The position numbers were made by a program, and so were the translations under genes. From Paenibacillus pasadenensis DSM 19293 (GTDB taxonomy: Bacteria; Bacillota; Bacilli; Paenibacillales; Paenibacillaceae), in contig NZ_KE383849.1 of assembly GCF_000422485.1 (NCBI RefSeq), positions 45,606 through 109,605 on the forward strand: 64,000 nt of DNA, written 5' to 3'. Under the pieces are notes generated by a model that did not search any database, had not been told where the DNA came from, and saw only the letters and a list, made by a program, of their open reading frames with translations. This document shows, piece after piece, positions 27,501 through 36,300 of the stretch; the first letter of the stretch is position 1; every line of letters begins with the position of its first letter.

Positions 27501-30261
27501 CGCCGACGAAGCTGCCGCTTGCGGAGGCGTTGGCCTTCAGCTGCATGCCGCCGAACACCGTATCGACGATCGCAGCCGCCTCGCCGCCTTTGAGCGTGCC
27601 CGCCAGGCCGCCCGCCGCCGAATCCGGACCGCTCAGCAGCAAGTTCGCGCCGCTGCCGACGAGGCCGCGCAGCGTCGTCTCGACGCTGCTGCCGACCAGG
27701 CCGCCGGCCTTCGCCTGCGAGGCGTCCGCCGATGCGGTCAGGAGCAGGTTCTGCATGTTCACCCGCTGCAGATCGCCCTCGATCCGGCTGCTGTCCGCGC
27801 GGCCGGCCAAGCCGCCGGCCTCGATGCCGGGCGCGCTCAGCGTTAGCGCGACGTAGTTCGGCGCTTCTGCGAGCGCCGCCGGACGGATGAGATCGGCATG
27901 GACGGCGTAGCCGGCGATGCCGCCGATGCGCGCTCCCGCCGCCGTCGCCGCTGCCGTCGGCGACTCGCCGCCCTCAAGCTTCGAGTCGGTCAGCGTGGCG
28001 CGGCTGTCCGCCGAGCCCTCCAGCCGGCCGACGAGTCCGCCCGCTTCCGCGCCGGAGCCTTCGGCCGCAAGCGCGACGCTGCGCGCCGTGGCGCCGAGGA
28101 TCGAGCCGCGGCTGAGGCCGGACGCGCCGCCGAGCCGCGCGTCCGCGCCGGTCGAGCGGATCGTGACCGCCTCGGCCGCGCCGCCGCTCAGGCTGCCGGC
28201 GTTCTCGCCGGCGATGCCGCCGATGCGGGCGCGGGCGCCGGAAGAGTCGACCTCGAAGCCGGATACGAGCAGGCTCGCCTGAGCGGTGCCGTCAAGCCGG
28301 CCGATGCCGCCGCCAAGCGCGGCTTCGTCGGCCTGCGCCTCCAGCGTGACCGCGCGGACCGCCAGCGGCTGCGCCGAGGTGCCGAGCACGGCCGCGCCGT
28401 CGATCCGGCCGGCCGCGCCGCCGAACGCGACTCCCGTCATGCCCGCGGGCAGAGCGGCGGATACCCGGTCGACCCGGCTGCCGCTCACCGTCAGCTCGCC
28501 GATGCCGCGGCCGATCAGGCCGCCGGCAGCGAAGTCGTCGCGTCCGCCCGCCGGCGAAGCGATCGCCGTCTCGAAGCGAAGGCTCGCCGAATCGGACGCA
28601 GACGGATCGCCGGCGCGAGCGTCTGCAATCGTGCCGGAGGCGGCGCCGGCGATGCCGCCGGCCGCGCTGCCGGAGCGCTGCGCCCGCAGCGTCAGCCAGG
28701 AAGCCGACGAAGCGGAGATCGTGCCGTCGGAATGGCCGGCGATGCCGCCCAGCTCGCCTTCGGCGACGATCGCGAGCGGCTGGGCCGCCGTGCCGCCGGC
28801 AGCGGAGCCGCTGATCTCGGCTCCCGCCGCCAGATAACCGGCGATGCCGCCGGCATAAACGGCGCTGTCGCCGGCCGTGTCGGCCGTCAGGCCGCTCTTG
28901 AACGACGCATGGCGGATCAGGCCGCCGCCGTTGTAGCCGACGATGCCGCCGGCGTATACCGCGCCCGTGCCTTGCGCCTCGACGGCGGCCGCCGAGACAT
29001 ACGCCGCAGGCGCATCGTCGGTCAGGCTGACGCCTTGCGCCGCATAGCCGAACAGGCCGCCGACATAAACGTCCTTGCCCTCGGCGGCGATCGGAATCGC
29101 CTGCTCGAAGCCTTTGGACCAGGTCAGCGCAGGGCCGACGAAGCCGGCGATCGTGCCGGAGTAGACGCGTTCGCCGCCGGCATGATGGACCGCGGCCGTC
29201 TGGCGCAGCGCGACAGAGGCGTCCGGCAGGACGCCGCCGATCGAGCCCGCCACGCCGCCGGCGTAGCTCTCCTCCGCATCCGGCGACGTCACGCTGACCT
29301 CGCCGCTGTTCGCCGTATCGGCCGAGAACGTCACCGGCGAGCCGTAATGCCCGGCGAGGCCGCCCGCATGCGCGAGCCGGCCGCCCGTCACCGTCACGGC
29401 GCCGCCGTTGCGGATCGGCGTGCTCTCGCCCTGCATGTCGAGCGCCCCTGCCGTCAGGCCGGTCAGACCGCCGGCGTACAGCTCGCTCGCGGCTCCGCCG
29501 CTCGCGGAGACCGCCCCGTCATTGGCCGCCTTTTTCAGCGTCAGGCCGCCCTCGGACACATGTCCGACCAGACCGCCGGCGTAGGTGGAGCCCGCCACGG
29601 TGACAGGCGCCTCGTTGAGCGCATTGGACACCTGGCCCGAGCCCGAGCCGACGATGCCGCCCGCATAGGCGACGCCGCTGCCGCTCTCGGCCTCGATCGC
29701 AAGCTCGTTCTCGATATCGTAGACGATGCTGTAGCCGATCATCTTGCCCACGGCCGAGCCCGCGTAGACGTTGCCGGCCACGGTGACGTCGATCTCGCCG
29801 TCCGCCTCGAAGCGGAAGCCGCCGACCGTGCCGCCGTCCATGTTGCCGACCAGTCCCTGATAAGGAATGGCGGCCGGAACGCGCATGCCGGAAATGCCGA
29901 ACATCGCTCCGTCCTTGGCGATCAGCGTGCCCTTGAACGGATGGGATTCCGTGCCGATCGGCAGCCAGTCGTACGCCGACAGGTCGAGGCTCCGGTCGAC
30001 CTCCAAAATCTTGCCCTTCAGGCCGTCCACGCCGTTCTCGCCGTTCTCGCCGTTGACGAGCTTGGCGATGCCCGCCAGCTTGGCCGGCGTGTCGATCTTG
30101 AACGTCGTGTAGGTCGCGTCGAACCAGCTCGTATCCGCGGAGCCGTCCCAGGTCTGGGCTCCGGCTCCGGCCAGCATGGCCGTGCCGCCGGCGGCCCCGG
30201 CGAGGATGGCGGCGCCGAGCGCCGCCATCTTCCAGGTCCGATATCTTTTCCTTGCCTTCAT
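21520..30261 (-). CDS. Giant SLH-anchored surface protein with GLUG-type repeats (2913 aa)
   Basis: 2913 residues. A signal region (about 1-36) is followed by a huge repeat domain (about 40-2480) of GLUG-like units, e.g. AGGLVGDNAGRILASY and FLGGLAGRSSGTVEQSY, occurring dozens of times. Two chitobiase/hexosaminidase C-terminal-like modules follow (about 2535-2600, IHYTLDGSEPSEQ, and about 2660-2725, IRYTTDGSDPTES), separated by a Pro/Ser/Gly linker. SLH repeats finish the protein (about 2725-2913, e.g. IVGGYPDGTFGGDRGLTRAEFA), for non-covalent wall attachment. GLUG proteins are usually adhesins. ATG 30261 has a purine-rich site. It is the last giant gene of a three-gene operon. The antisense strand is also open over long stretches because of GC-skewed codon use. 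Confidence 0.92.
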   Translation of the reverse strand: MKARKRYRTWKMAALGAAILAGAAGGTAMLAGAGAQTWDGSADTSWFDATYTTFKIDTPAKLAGIAKLVNGENGENGVDGLKGKILEVDRSLDLSAYDWLPIGTESHPFKGTLIAKDGAMFGISGMRVPAAIPYQGLVGNMDGGTVGGFRFEADGEIDVTVAGNVYAGSAVGKMIGYSIVYDIENELAIEAESGSGVAYAGGIVGSGSGQVSNALNEAPVTVAGSTYAGGLVGHVSEGGLTLKKAANDGAVSASGGAASELYAGGLTGLTAGALDMQGESTPIRNGGAVTVTGGRLAHAGGLAGHYGSPVTFSADTANSGEVSVTSPDAEESYAGGVAGSIGGVLPDASVALRQTAAVHHAGGERVYSGTIAGFVGPALTWSKGFEQAIPIAAEGKDVYVGGLFGYAAQGVSLTDDAPAAYVSAAAVEAQGTGAVYAGGIVGYNGGGLIRHASFKSGLTADTAGDSAVYAGGIAGYLAAGAEISGSAAGGTAAQPLAIVAEGELGGIAGHSDGTISASSASWLTLRAQRSGSAAGGIAGAASGTIADARAGDPSASDSASLRFETAIASPAGGRDDFAAGGLIGRGIGELTVSGSRVDRVSAALPAGMTGVAFGGAAGRIDGAAVLGTSAQPLAVRAVTLEAQADEAALGGGIGRLDGTAQASLLVSGFEVDSSGARARIGGIAGENAGSLSGGAAEAVTIRSTGADARLGGASGLSRGSILGATARSVALAAEGSGAEAGGLVGRLEGSADSRATLTDSKLEGGESPTAAATAAGARIGGIAGYAVHADLIRPAALAEAPNYVALTLSAPGIEAGGLAGRADSSRIEGDLQRVNMQNLLLTASADASQAKAGGLVGSSVETTLRGLVGSGANLLLSGPDSAAGGLAGTLKGGEAAAIVDTVFGGMQLKANASASGSFVGGMAARLEARASDPAAAPASSSGIIVNSRVAGSVQALAPGMTVGGLVGENASLIANVSVTDKIPVSSKGANAVVGGFVGRNAATGTLYYTYTNANLTIEGQGTLAGGLVGDNAGRILASYTDLDLTSKAYGTSGQPVFLGGLAGRSSGTVEQSYAASKVTASGAYAQAGGLLGELAGGSVKNAYSAKSVTASGSGSYAGGFAGRIVSGRISSSYSAAEVSASGTALAGGFAGRYDNASKELLYKSYYIKDEKLNLNKDLPDFADGEYRWLSVLGRLSTILSSTLSDRSEFPALSGWDFAAAWKYGSLGAQYQYPEVNRAASSGGGEEGTGGNVNANLNWYLRDKDATTFQIGTEAELAGLAAIVNGTLVGVEPFSFAGRTIEIKGPIHVQSAQWSPIGVSEALAFQGELLGGGHLIDGYAVSGEVPFGGLFGVIGADGSASGLALEPKEARGSSYAGALAGLNYGRIADIALKLPAGASVSGGVAGGIVGRSEGAAEGLRAELAGGRVESAAAGGAAGGIAGENVSAIAAGSWSLTTSGEAASRIAASGDDAAAGGLAGRQSGTSSALKLELTRLAVEASGVGSAAGGLFGSYSDGDASELSVSFGEAVSVSAGADDAAAGGLIGRSAAGNGLGGLKVEAAPSALGVTGGGSAGGLIGEKTGRGIAAWDMRDASVQGLAVKAPAGSDEAAVGGLIGRADQTALGGVKAGFASLDARGEAVYAGGIVGRAAETTIQDAEASGPIAAALDAGSAGALAAGGIAGELSASDRDAGLRFGDLYPLYRGLYQAEYEGQLNVAAAGGESALHAGGLVGALRGASIYDSQSRAHIAAGSAGELDAGGIAGFSSGILVHADAFGGIDASGSGVYRVGGLVGRALDGEIHYSRAVAAGGARIAVGTALTIGENLPATFVGGALGQGDRLVVARSSASIPVDAADGNIDTTLYAGGFAGQLGENGAGSGSIRYAYADGAVTAAGKRGSYAGGFAGSINRFAVEDSYASGSVSNTGQDTRTGGFAAAVERSGSVLRSHALQERVATTGLAGTTRSYTGGFAGYNDGKIEQAYASAIELAVSAKGTDTHKGALVGYNFRDGRIASSAYSGSGAAVGRNAGAAASAEAVPARDPRPAGSWAATYDPSVLRLSADGEIAIGSRAQLDGYVRLSNDTGAAYFKLFDRAATASPLGSGDKLRLTADIDLSAFGWTPLQAFDGELAGDGHRLIGLRADGGTGDAAFALVSRGLIADLQLVGASVQAGRHAGLVAAINADGGEIRGVTAEGKASGGAGAGLIAGVNESGGILRDVTAEGSASGADAGLVAGINAAGGDIRGATAEGSASGRLSAGLIAGDNAGLIAESGSAGLAKSEASAGGLVGLNAKGGVIERSYSAADASSQGSEAAAGGAAGRNDGRISDTLASGRTTADGTALAWAGGLAGRSAGAVERSVAGGEAVASIQGALVPGRSFFGGIAGQLADGGTIADASFQRQLVKRGVAYYDAAGIIRTEGGLDGAALTSGTLPSGLSGGVWRAAAGFYPAPSNSPLARLAAAAVMPAAGDTINRLTAGFGLSRADGLLWSADPSLVQLQSGSGRLLAGGVAELEASLGGFVRTMVLNAPELRWPQAAAAPQVVSGDREFTEKVEIVLSAEPGAVIHYTLDGSEPSEQSAVYSSPIPLKATTTLKAIAVVLGKEHSPALSGEWKLQPPPSPSGGGGFFFPAPSPSPTPEPKPAVESNIGKPAIGDEQPAAVRAPRGSILRLTAPEGKWIRYTTDGSDPTESSPRFTGELVLNRSVTVKALVEGDKRILTYKFDVGAAQYSLRKDASTVRYASGYADGKFKPDAAMSRYELIEALAPLLDREEGELYNAFPDKSGRSDQLVAFFASAGIVGGYPDGTFGGDRGLTRAEFAVIAARALQISVDGDAVPKQKDARKHWASGFIAALTDAGYIQGFPDGSFRPNSPLTRAQAISLLNRMAGTAKRADAEPLYGDVPPSHWAYADIMAATRD

Positions 30262-30298
30262 GTCCTGCCCCCCACTTAGATCCGTTCTTAGCAGACAA

Positions 30299-30327
30299 CC
30301 CGCATCACGCCTGAAGCATGATGCGGG
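30299..30327 (-). terminator. Hairpin between the two SLH genes (possible attenuator)
   Basis: CCCGCATCA pairs with TGATGCGGG (9 bp, 11-base loop) in the 82-bp gap. On the minus strand it is followed by TTGTCTG, not a real U-tract, so partial termination or mRNA processing is more likely than full stop. Confidence 0.45.
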
Positions 30328-30343
30328 CTCGCCTGCCGGCCGG

Positions 30344-33300
30344 TTATGAATTCATCCAGTCGCTCGCCCGGACCGCGATCGCAGCCGCCTGGCTGCGGGT
30401 CAGCGGATCGCCCGGACGGATGCTGCCGTCGATGCCTTGAATGAGCCCCGCCTTGACGGCGGCCGCAACCGGGCCGCGCGCCCAGTCCGGGATCGCCTTG
30501 ACGTCGGCGAAGGCGCCCAGCACGCGCGCGATCTCCGCTTCCTCAAGCTGCGCTCCCGGCTGCGCGATCGCCATCAGCCTGCCGGCCATGGCCATCGCCT
30601 CGAGCCGCGTCAGCGCCGCGTTCGGATCGTAGCGCTCCGCGCTCTTGCCGCTCGCCAGGCCGAGGCCGACTGCGATGCCGACCGTGCGGGCGTACCAGCT
30701 GTCCGCCGGCACGTCGCCGAAGCGGACCGCCGCGGCCGGCTCGTTCATGTAGCCTGCCGCGCGCAGCAGGATCGTCGGATACTCGGCCCTCGTCACCTTG
30801 GCGTTCGGCGCGAACTTGTCCGCGGATTGGCCGAGGACGAGCATCCGGGCCGAAGCCTGGCGGATGCTGTCCGCCGCCCAGAACAGCGGCGCGACGTCCG
30901 TGAACGTCCGCGTGCTCGCCGCGTAGTACACGCTGCCCGAGCCGGTCAGCCGCACCAGGGCGGCCGAGCCGCCGGCGGCCGGCTTCCACGGCAGCGGCGT
31001 CCAGCTGCCGTCCGCCGCGCGGAGCAGCACCGCTGTCACGTCCTTCGACGAGACGCCTTCCGGCAGCGGCAGCGTCGCGCTTGGCGCCGGCTTCCAGCCT
31101 GCCGGCGCGAGGCCGAGCTGCAGCTTGGTGCCTGCGCCGCCTCCGAGCAGCCGGAAGCCTTGGGCCGCGGCCGCCGCATCCAGCAGCGTCCGCTCTCCGC
31201 TGTCGTTCAAGCCGAACGCCAGCACGAGATCGTTGTTGCCGCCGCGCAGCTGCGGCGCTCCGAGCGCGAGGCTCGCCATCGGCAGCTCGATGCGCAGCGT
31301 CTTGCCCGCCGCGGCGAGCTTGTCCGCAAGCGCCCGCTCCACCGTGACGCGGTAGCCTTCGGCTCCCGCCTCGGCCGAGCGGAGCGTCAGATCCGCCGCG
31401 ACGCCGCCCTCCAGGACAGAGCCGTCCAGACGGATCAGCGCCGTCTTGCCTTCCCAGGCGGCTTCGATCGCCGCCCCGTTCACGCTCGCCTGCGGCTTGT
31501 CGCCCGCAGGAGCTCCGCCGCCTCCTCCGAAGCCGAAGCCGCCCGGCATCATCATCCAGATGCTCGCCGGCATCAGCTTCGCCGCCATCGCCAGCTTGCC
31601 GCTGGACAAGCGCTTCGCCACGACGACGGTGTCGCCGTATTTCGCCGCGACGATGCCGTCCGCCGGCAGCAGGCTCCAGGACGACAGGTCCTCCTGGAAG
31701 GCTGGCAGCTTCGCTCCCGCGCTATAGACGCGGTACGCGAGCTGCTGCCCCGTCATGTCGCCGGCATCGGTCACGACGACGCGCGTCTTGTCCGTCGCGC
31801 CGAGCACCGCCTCTGCCTCGGCTCCGAGCGCGCCGAGCGAGGTCGGCTGCGGCAGCTTCGCCTCGGCGACCGCCATCGCTTGCAGCGTCATGCCGTCCGA
31901 CACGCGGTACTCCGCCGTAATCAGGCTCGCGCCGGCGCCAAGCGCCGTCAGCGTGCCGTCCTCGGCGAGCAGCGCCGAGTCGCCGTCGACCGTCAAGGTC
32001 AGGCGCTCGCGCTCGGTCTCGGTCAGCGCGACTTCCTTATAGCGCGTCTTGCCGCTGCCGTCCTTGCCGTCCGCCACCTGGAGCACGGCCTGCAGCTTCA
32101 CGCTGTCGCCCGGACGGAGCGTCGGGATCGGCTTCAGCACGATCGCGCTCGGGGCGCGGTAGCCGTCGTTCGTGACGTCCACGACGGCCGAGTTCTCATT
32201 GCCCGCCGCGTCGCGGGCGACGAACTTCAGCTCGGCCGACGCGCCGGCGTCCTCCGGCAGCAGCACCTCGCCGCCGAAGCGGCCGTCCTCCTCGACCTCG
32301 ACCGGCTGTCCGGCGACCGTCAGCACGTCGCCCGGCGTCGTCGATCCGGCGACGCGCACCCGGCCGGCCTGCGTCCGCGCTCCCGTCGCCGGCTCGTCGA
32401 TGTACAGCACCGGCGCGATCGTATCGACCGTCAGGTACAGCATCGTGACCGAGACGTCGCCCGTCGCCGTGTTGCGGGACCGCAGCTCGACGGCGAACGT
32501 GCCGTCCGTCGCGAAGCGGGTCAGCTTGAGCGAGCCGCGGCTGATGCCGCCCTCGCTGCGCATGTCCGCCTTGCCGAGGTATTCCTCCCCGACATAAGCC
32601 TCCACCTCGACGTTCGGCTGCGCCGAATGCAGCGAGATCGTCTGCTCGGTGCCGCTCGTCAGGTAGGTCCAGAAGGTTTTGCCCGGCTCGCTCGTCCTGA
32701 CCGGACCGCCGCCGAGCGTCAGCTGCGGCTTCTGCACGAGCGGCAGCAGCGTCGCCGCCGTGTCGGCCCGATCCGCGTAATGCGGGTTGCGGTTCTTGTC
32801 GTCCGCTTCCGTCGGCACCGCCGAGGCGCTGACGCCGATGACGTACATGCTGCCGGTCTCGAGTCCGGCATGAGACACCTTCGGCGCCTCCTTGCCCTCC
32901 TCGCCGACCAGCTGCGTGCCGCCAAGTCCGGACGTATCGATCTGATCCGAAGCCGACACGGCCGCCCAGCCGCCGATCGGAATGCCCTCGTACTTGCCGC
33001 TCGCAGCGTTCCAGTACGGCTGCAGCTCCTCTTCGGTCATGAGCACGTCGCCGAACGGCTCGTACGCGATCCCGTTCTGGAAAGCCTCGACGACATAGCT
33101 GCGCTCATAAGCCTGCTGGCCGCTCTTGACCGCGCCGGGCTTGAACGACAGATGGAAATAGCCGTTGCCTGCCGGCTTCACCGCTACGTCGCTGACCTTG
33201 CCCGGAGCCATCGGATCCTTCAGCTCGAAGCGCTGCGCCGACGTCTTCGTGGCGAAGGCGTTTTCCGACTTGAGCTCCGCCCGCACATAATAGCTGCCTT

Positions 33301-36300
33301 GGCGCAGCAGGCCGCGGATGTCCTCCGTGCCGCCCGCCAGCTCGATGCGCCGGACGTCGATGCTCGCCCGTCCCGCCGCTGCCGGCAAGTCCTTGGCGAT
33401 CAGCATGCCCGCGTCGCCGGCCTTGCGCACGACGTCGCCGCTTGCCAGCGTCTCGGTCGCGTCCGTTACGGCGTCCTTCGCCAAATACAGGCTCACCGTA
33501 TCGCCCGGCTTGGCATTATCGACCTTCCACGTCGCGGCGAACTTGTTCTCGTCCGCCGGATCCGCCGTCAGCCCGACCTCGCTCAGCTGCGGCGCCGTCG
33601 GCACGTTCAGCAGCTTCGTCTCGACCGGCGCCTGCGCGGTCAGCGTCCATGTGCCGCCTGCGGCCGCCTTGGCCGCCGGGATGATGACGTACGCCTTGCG
33701 CGAGTCGACGTCCGTCCCTGTGTTCTTCGCAGACACGACTTGCGTGAAGGCGTTGGCCGTCTTGTCGGTGTTCGTGTTGTCGAACTTGATCGGGTACGGC
33801 TTGCCGCTGCCGTCCTTCAGCGTGAAGGCCGGCAACTCCTTGCTGTCGTACTCCACCTCGATGATCGCGTTGCCGCTGACGCCGCCGAGCGGAATCTCAT
33901 GCACGCGTCCGCCGTTCTTGACCGTAATGCCGCCGAGGCCGAGCGTCATGTCGCCGTTGTCGACGATCTTCATGCCGTTTCCGATCTCGCGGTACTCGAT
34001 CGCCTGCGTCTCCTGCTCCGCCGCGACGCGGGAGTCGGCCAGCGCCTGCACGCCCGAGCCGATGACGAGCAGCCGCGGTCCGCGCTCCGGATCCTCGATG
34101 ACCAGATGCGCGAGGCCCTCCGGCAGCTGGTCGGTCGACGTGCCGAACTCGACGCCTCCGCCCCAGTAGTAGGTGATGCCGAGGCTGATGAACAGGATGC
34201 CGACGCTGCCCCACAGCTTGTCGTTGTTGACGCCGAGGAACACGCTCGCCAGCGGCATGCCGCCGACGACCGGCACCGAGCCCGGAATCTGCACCTTGGA
34301 GCCGATGTAGCCCTCGAAGTCGGTGCGGTTCTTCTCCAGGTTCTGGCCGACAAAGATGCCGGCCTTGCCGACGATGATGTCCCAGCCGCCGATGTCGACC
34401 TCGGCCTGGACGCGCACGAACCACGGCGTCACCCACTGGGCTTCCAGCAGCGCCATCGTGATCATCTCGATGCGGTCGTCCTTTTCCGCGTTGGCGTCGG
34501 GGGAATAATCCATCACGCCCTCGATCTTGATGCCCGTCCGCTTGAGCGTCAGGTCGATGTCGCCGAAGAAGTACGCCGGCGCCATGCCGAAGCGCACGCC
34601 GACGCCCGCCTGGATCGTCAGCGGGAACGGATCCTCCGCCGTGCCGCCGGCGATCGTGTCGGCCAGCTCGCGCACCGCGCCGCGGATCGCGGTCAGGTAC
34701 GTCGCGCCGGTGATGAGGATGCCGGGGCTCTTGAGCTGCGTGCCGAAGGCGATCACATCCGGCAGGATGCGCCCGTCGTCGACCTGCTTGAGCGAGAACT
34801 CGATCGCGACCTCGGTCATGTTCTTGAGCTGCGCCTCGAATTCAAGGCCGTACGTGTTGTTGATGCCGTCCACCTTCTGGACGTAGTGGGTGACGCCGAT
34901 GCTGCCGCTCGGCTTTTTCGGACCTTCCTCGCCCGACTTCTTGTCCTCCTTCGGCCCGAACAGGCCGAGGCTTTCGTTGAGGTCGAAGCCGAGCTTGGCG
35001 TCGATGCCGACGAAGCCCTTGTCGTTGAAGATGACGTTGTTGATCTCCGCGTTCACGATCTTCAGCGAGATCGAGCCGCCGAACGAGATGCCGCCCTCGC
35101 GCAGGATGAAGTCGTTCAGCGACAGCCCGAAGCCGTCGATCGAGAAGCTCGGAGCGCTGAACAGCGAGTGCTTGTTGAAGTACACGTTCTCCAGCATGAT
35201 CTGGCGAAGCGGATTGAGCCGGTCGCCGACGCCGCCGACGGCCCATTTGAGGCTGCCGTTCTGGCTGTCGTCCTCCGGGTTCGTCGCCGACTGCTTGTTG
35301 GCGTCCTGGCTATCTTCCTCCTCGTCCTCCTCCTCGTCCTCGCCGCTGCCGGCGCGCGGGATGCCGTAGCCGTCCCCGCCGAGCGTCTTGTCGAAGCCGT
35401 TGAAGAAGTCGAGCGTCCATTCGCCCTTGTGGAAAATGAAGCCGCTGCTGGCCACGCTCAGCGTGCCGTCGCCCTTGACGAACAGCGTGTCGAGCAGCGG
35501 CAGTCCCTCCGGCTGCTTGATGCCGAGGATGTCGAGCTTGCCGCGCACGAGCACGAGATCCTTGCCGCTGTAGGCGACCGCGCCGTTGATGATCGCCGGC
35601 TCGGTCTTCGTATCGACGATGATCTGCTGGTCGTCGCCGCTGCCGACCTGCTTGACCATGCCGCGCACGACGACGAGCGTCTCGCGCTCGATCTCATCCT
35701 CCTCGGCCTGCTCCTCGAACGCCTCCAGATCCTCTTCGCTCTCGAAGATCTGATAGTTGTAAAGCGGCGTCTCCGAGAGGGCGGCCTCGTCGGCGAACTC
35801 GCTCAGCTCGAATTCCGGATCGACCGCCTTGCTGGCCGCGCCGATCAGGGCGCGCGTCTTCTTGTACTGCGTCGCGGCCTCGTACAGGAAGCTGCCTTCC
35901 TCGAAAGGCTCGCCCGGGAACAGGCTGTTCAGCTGCTCCAGCCGCTCCTCGCCGACCGTCGCGCCGTTGTCGATGCCGCTCAGATCGACGACTTCCTTGT
36001 ACAGCGCCAGGATGCCGGCCTCGCGGATGCGCGACTCGTCGTTGTCGGTGACGAGGATCGTCTGGCCCGACGCGATGTCGTACATCGAGGCGAGGTCCGG
36101 ATCGTCGCCGGCCGTCCCCTTGTAGTCGATGACGATCTCGTACTCGCCGAGCGGCAGCTCGGGACCGAGTCCTTCCTCGATCACGCTGCCCGCCTCGTCG
36201 ACCTTGTCGCCGCCGCGGTAGGTGATGCGCATGTCGCCGGTCAGGCCGTCGTCAGTCGGCTGCAGCAGCACCGAATCGGCGACCGGCACCCGGTAGCGCT

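Noticed and set aside
21499-27846. Open frame of about 2100 codons on the plus strand opposite the 2913-residue protein
   Set aside because: It is antisense to a protein with signal peptide and SLH repeats, its translation is Arg/Ala/Gly-rich without any domain, and such frames arise from GC-biased third positions.
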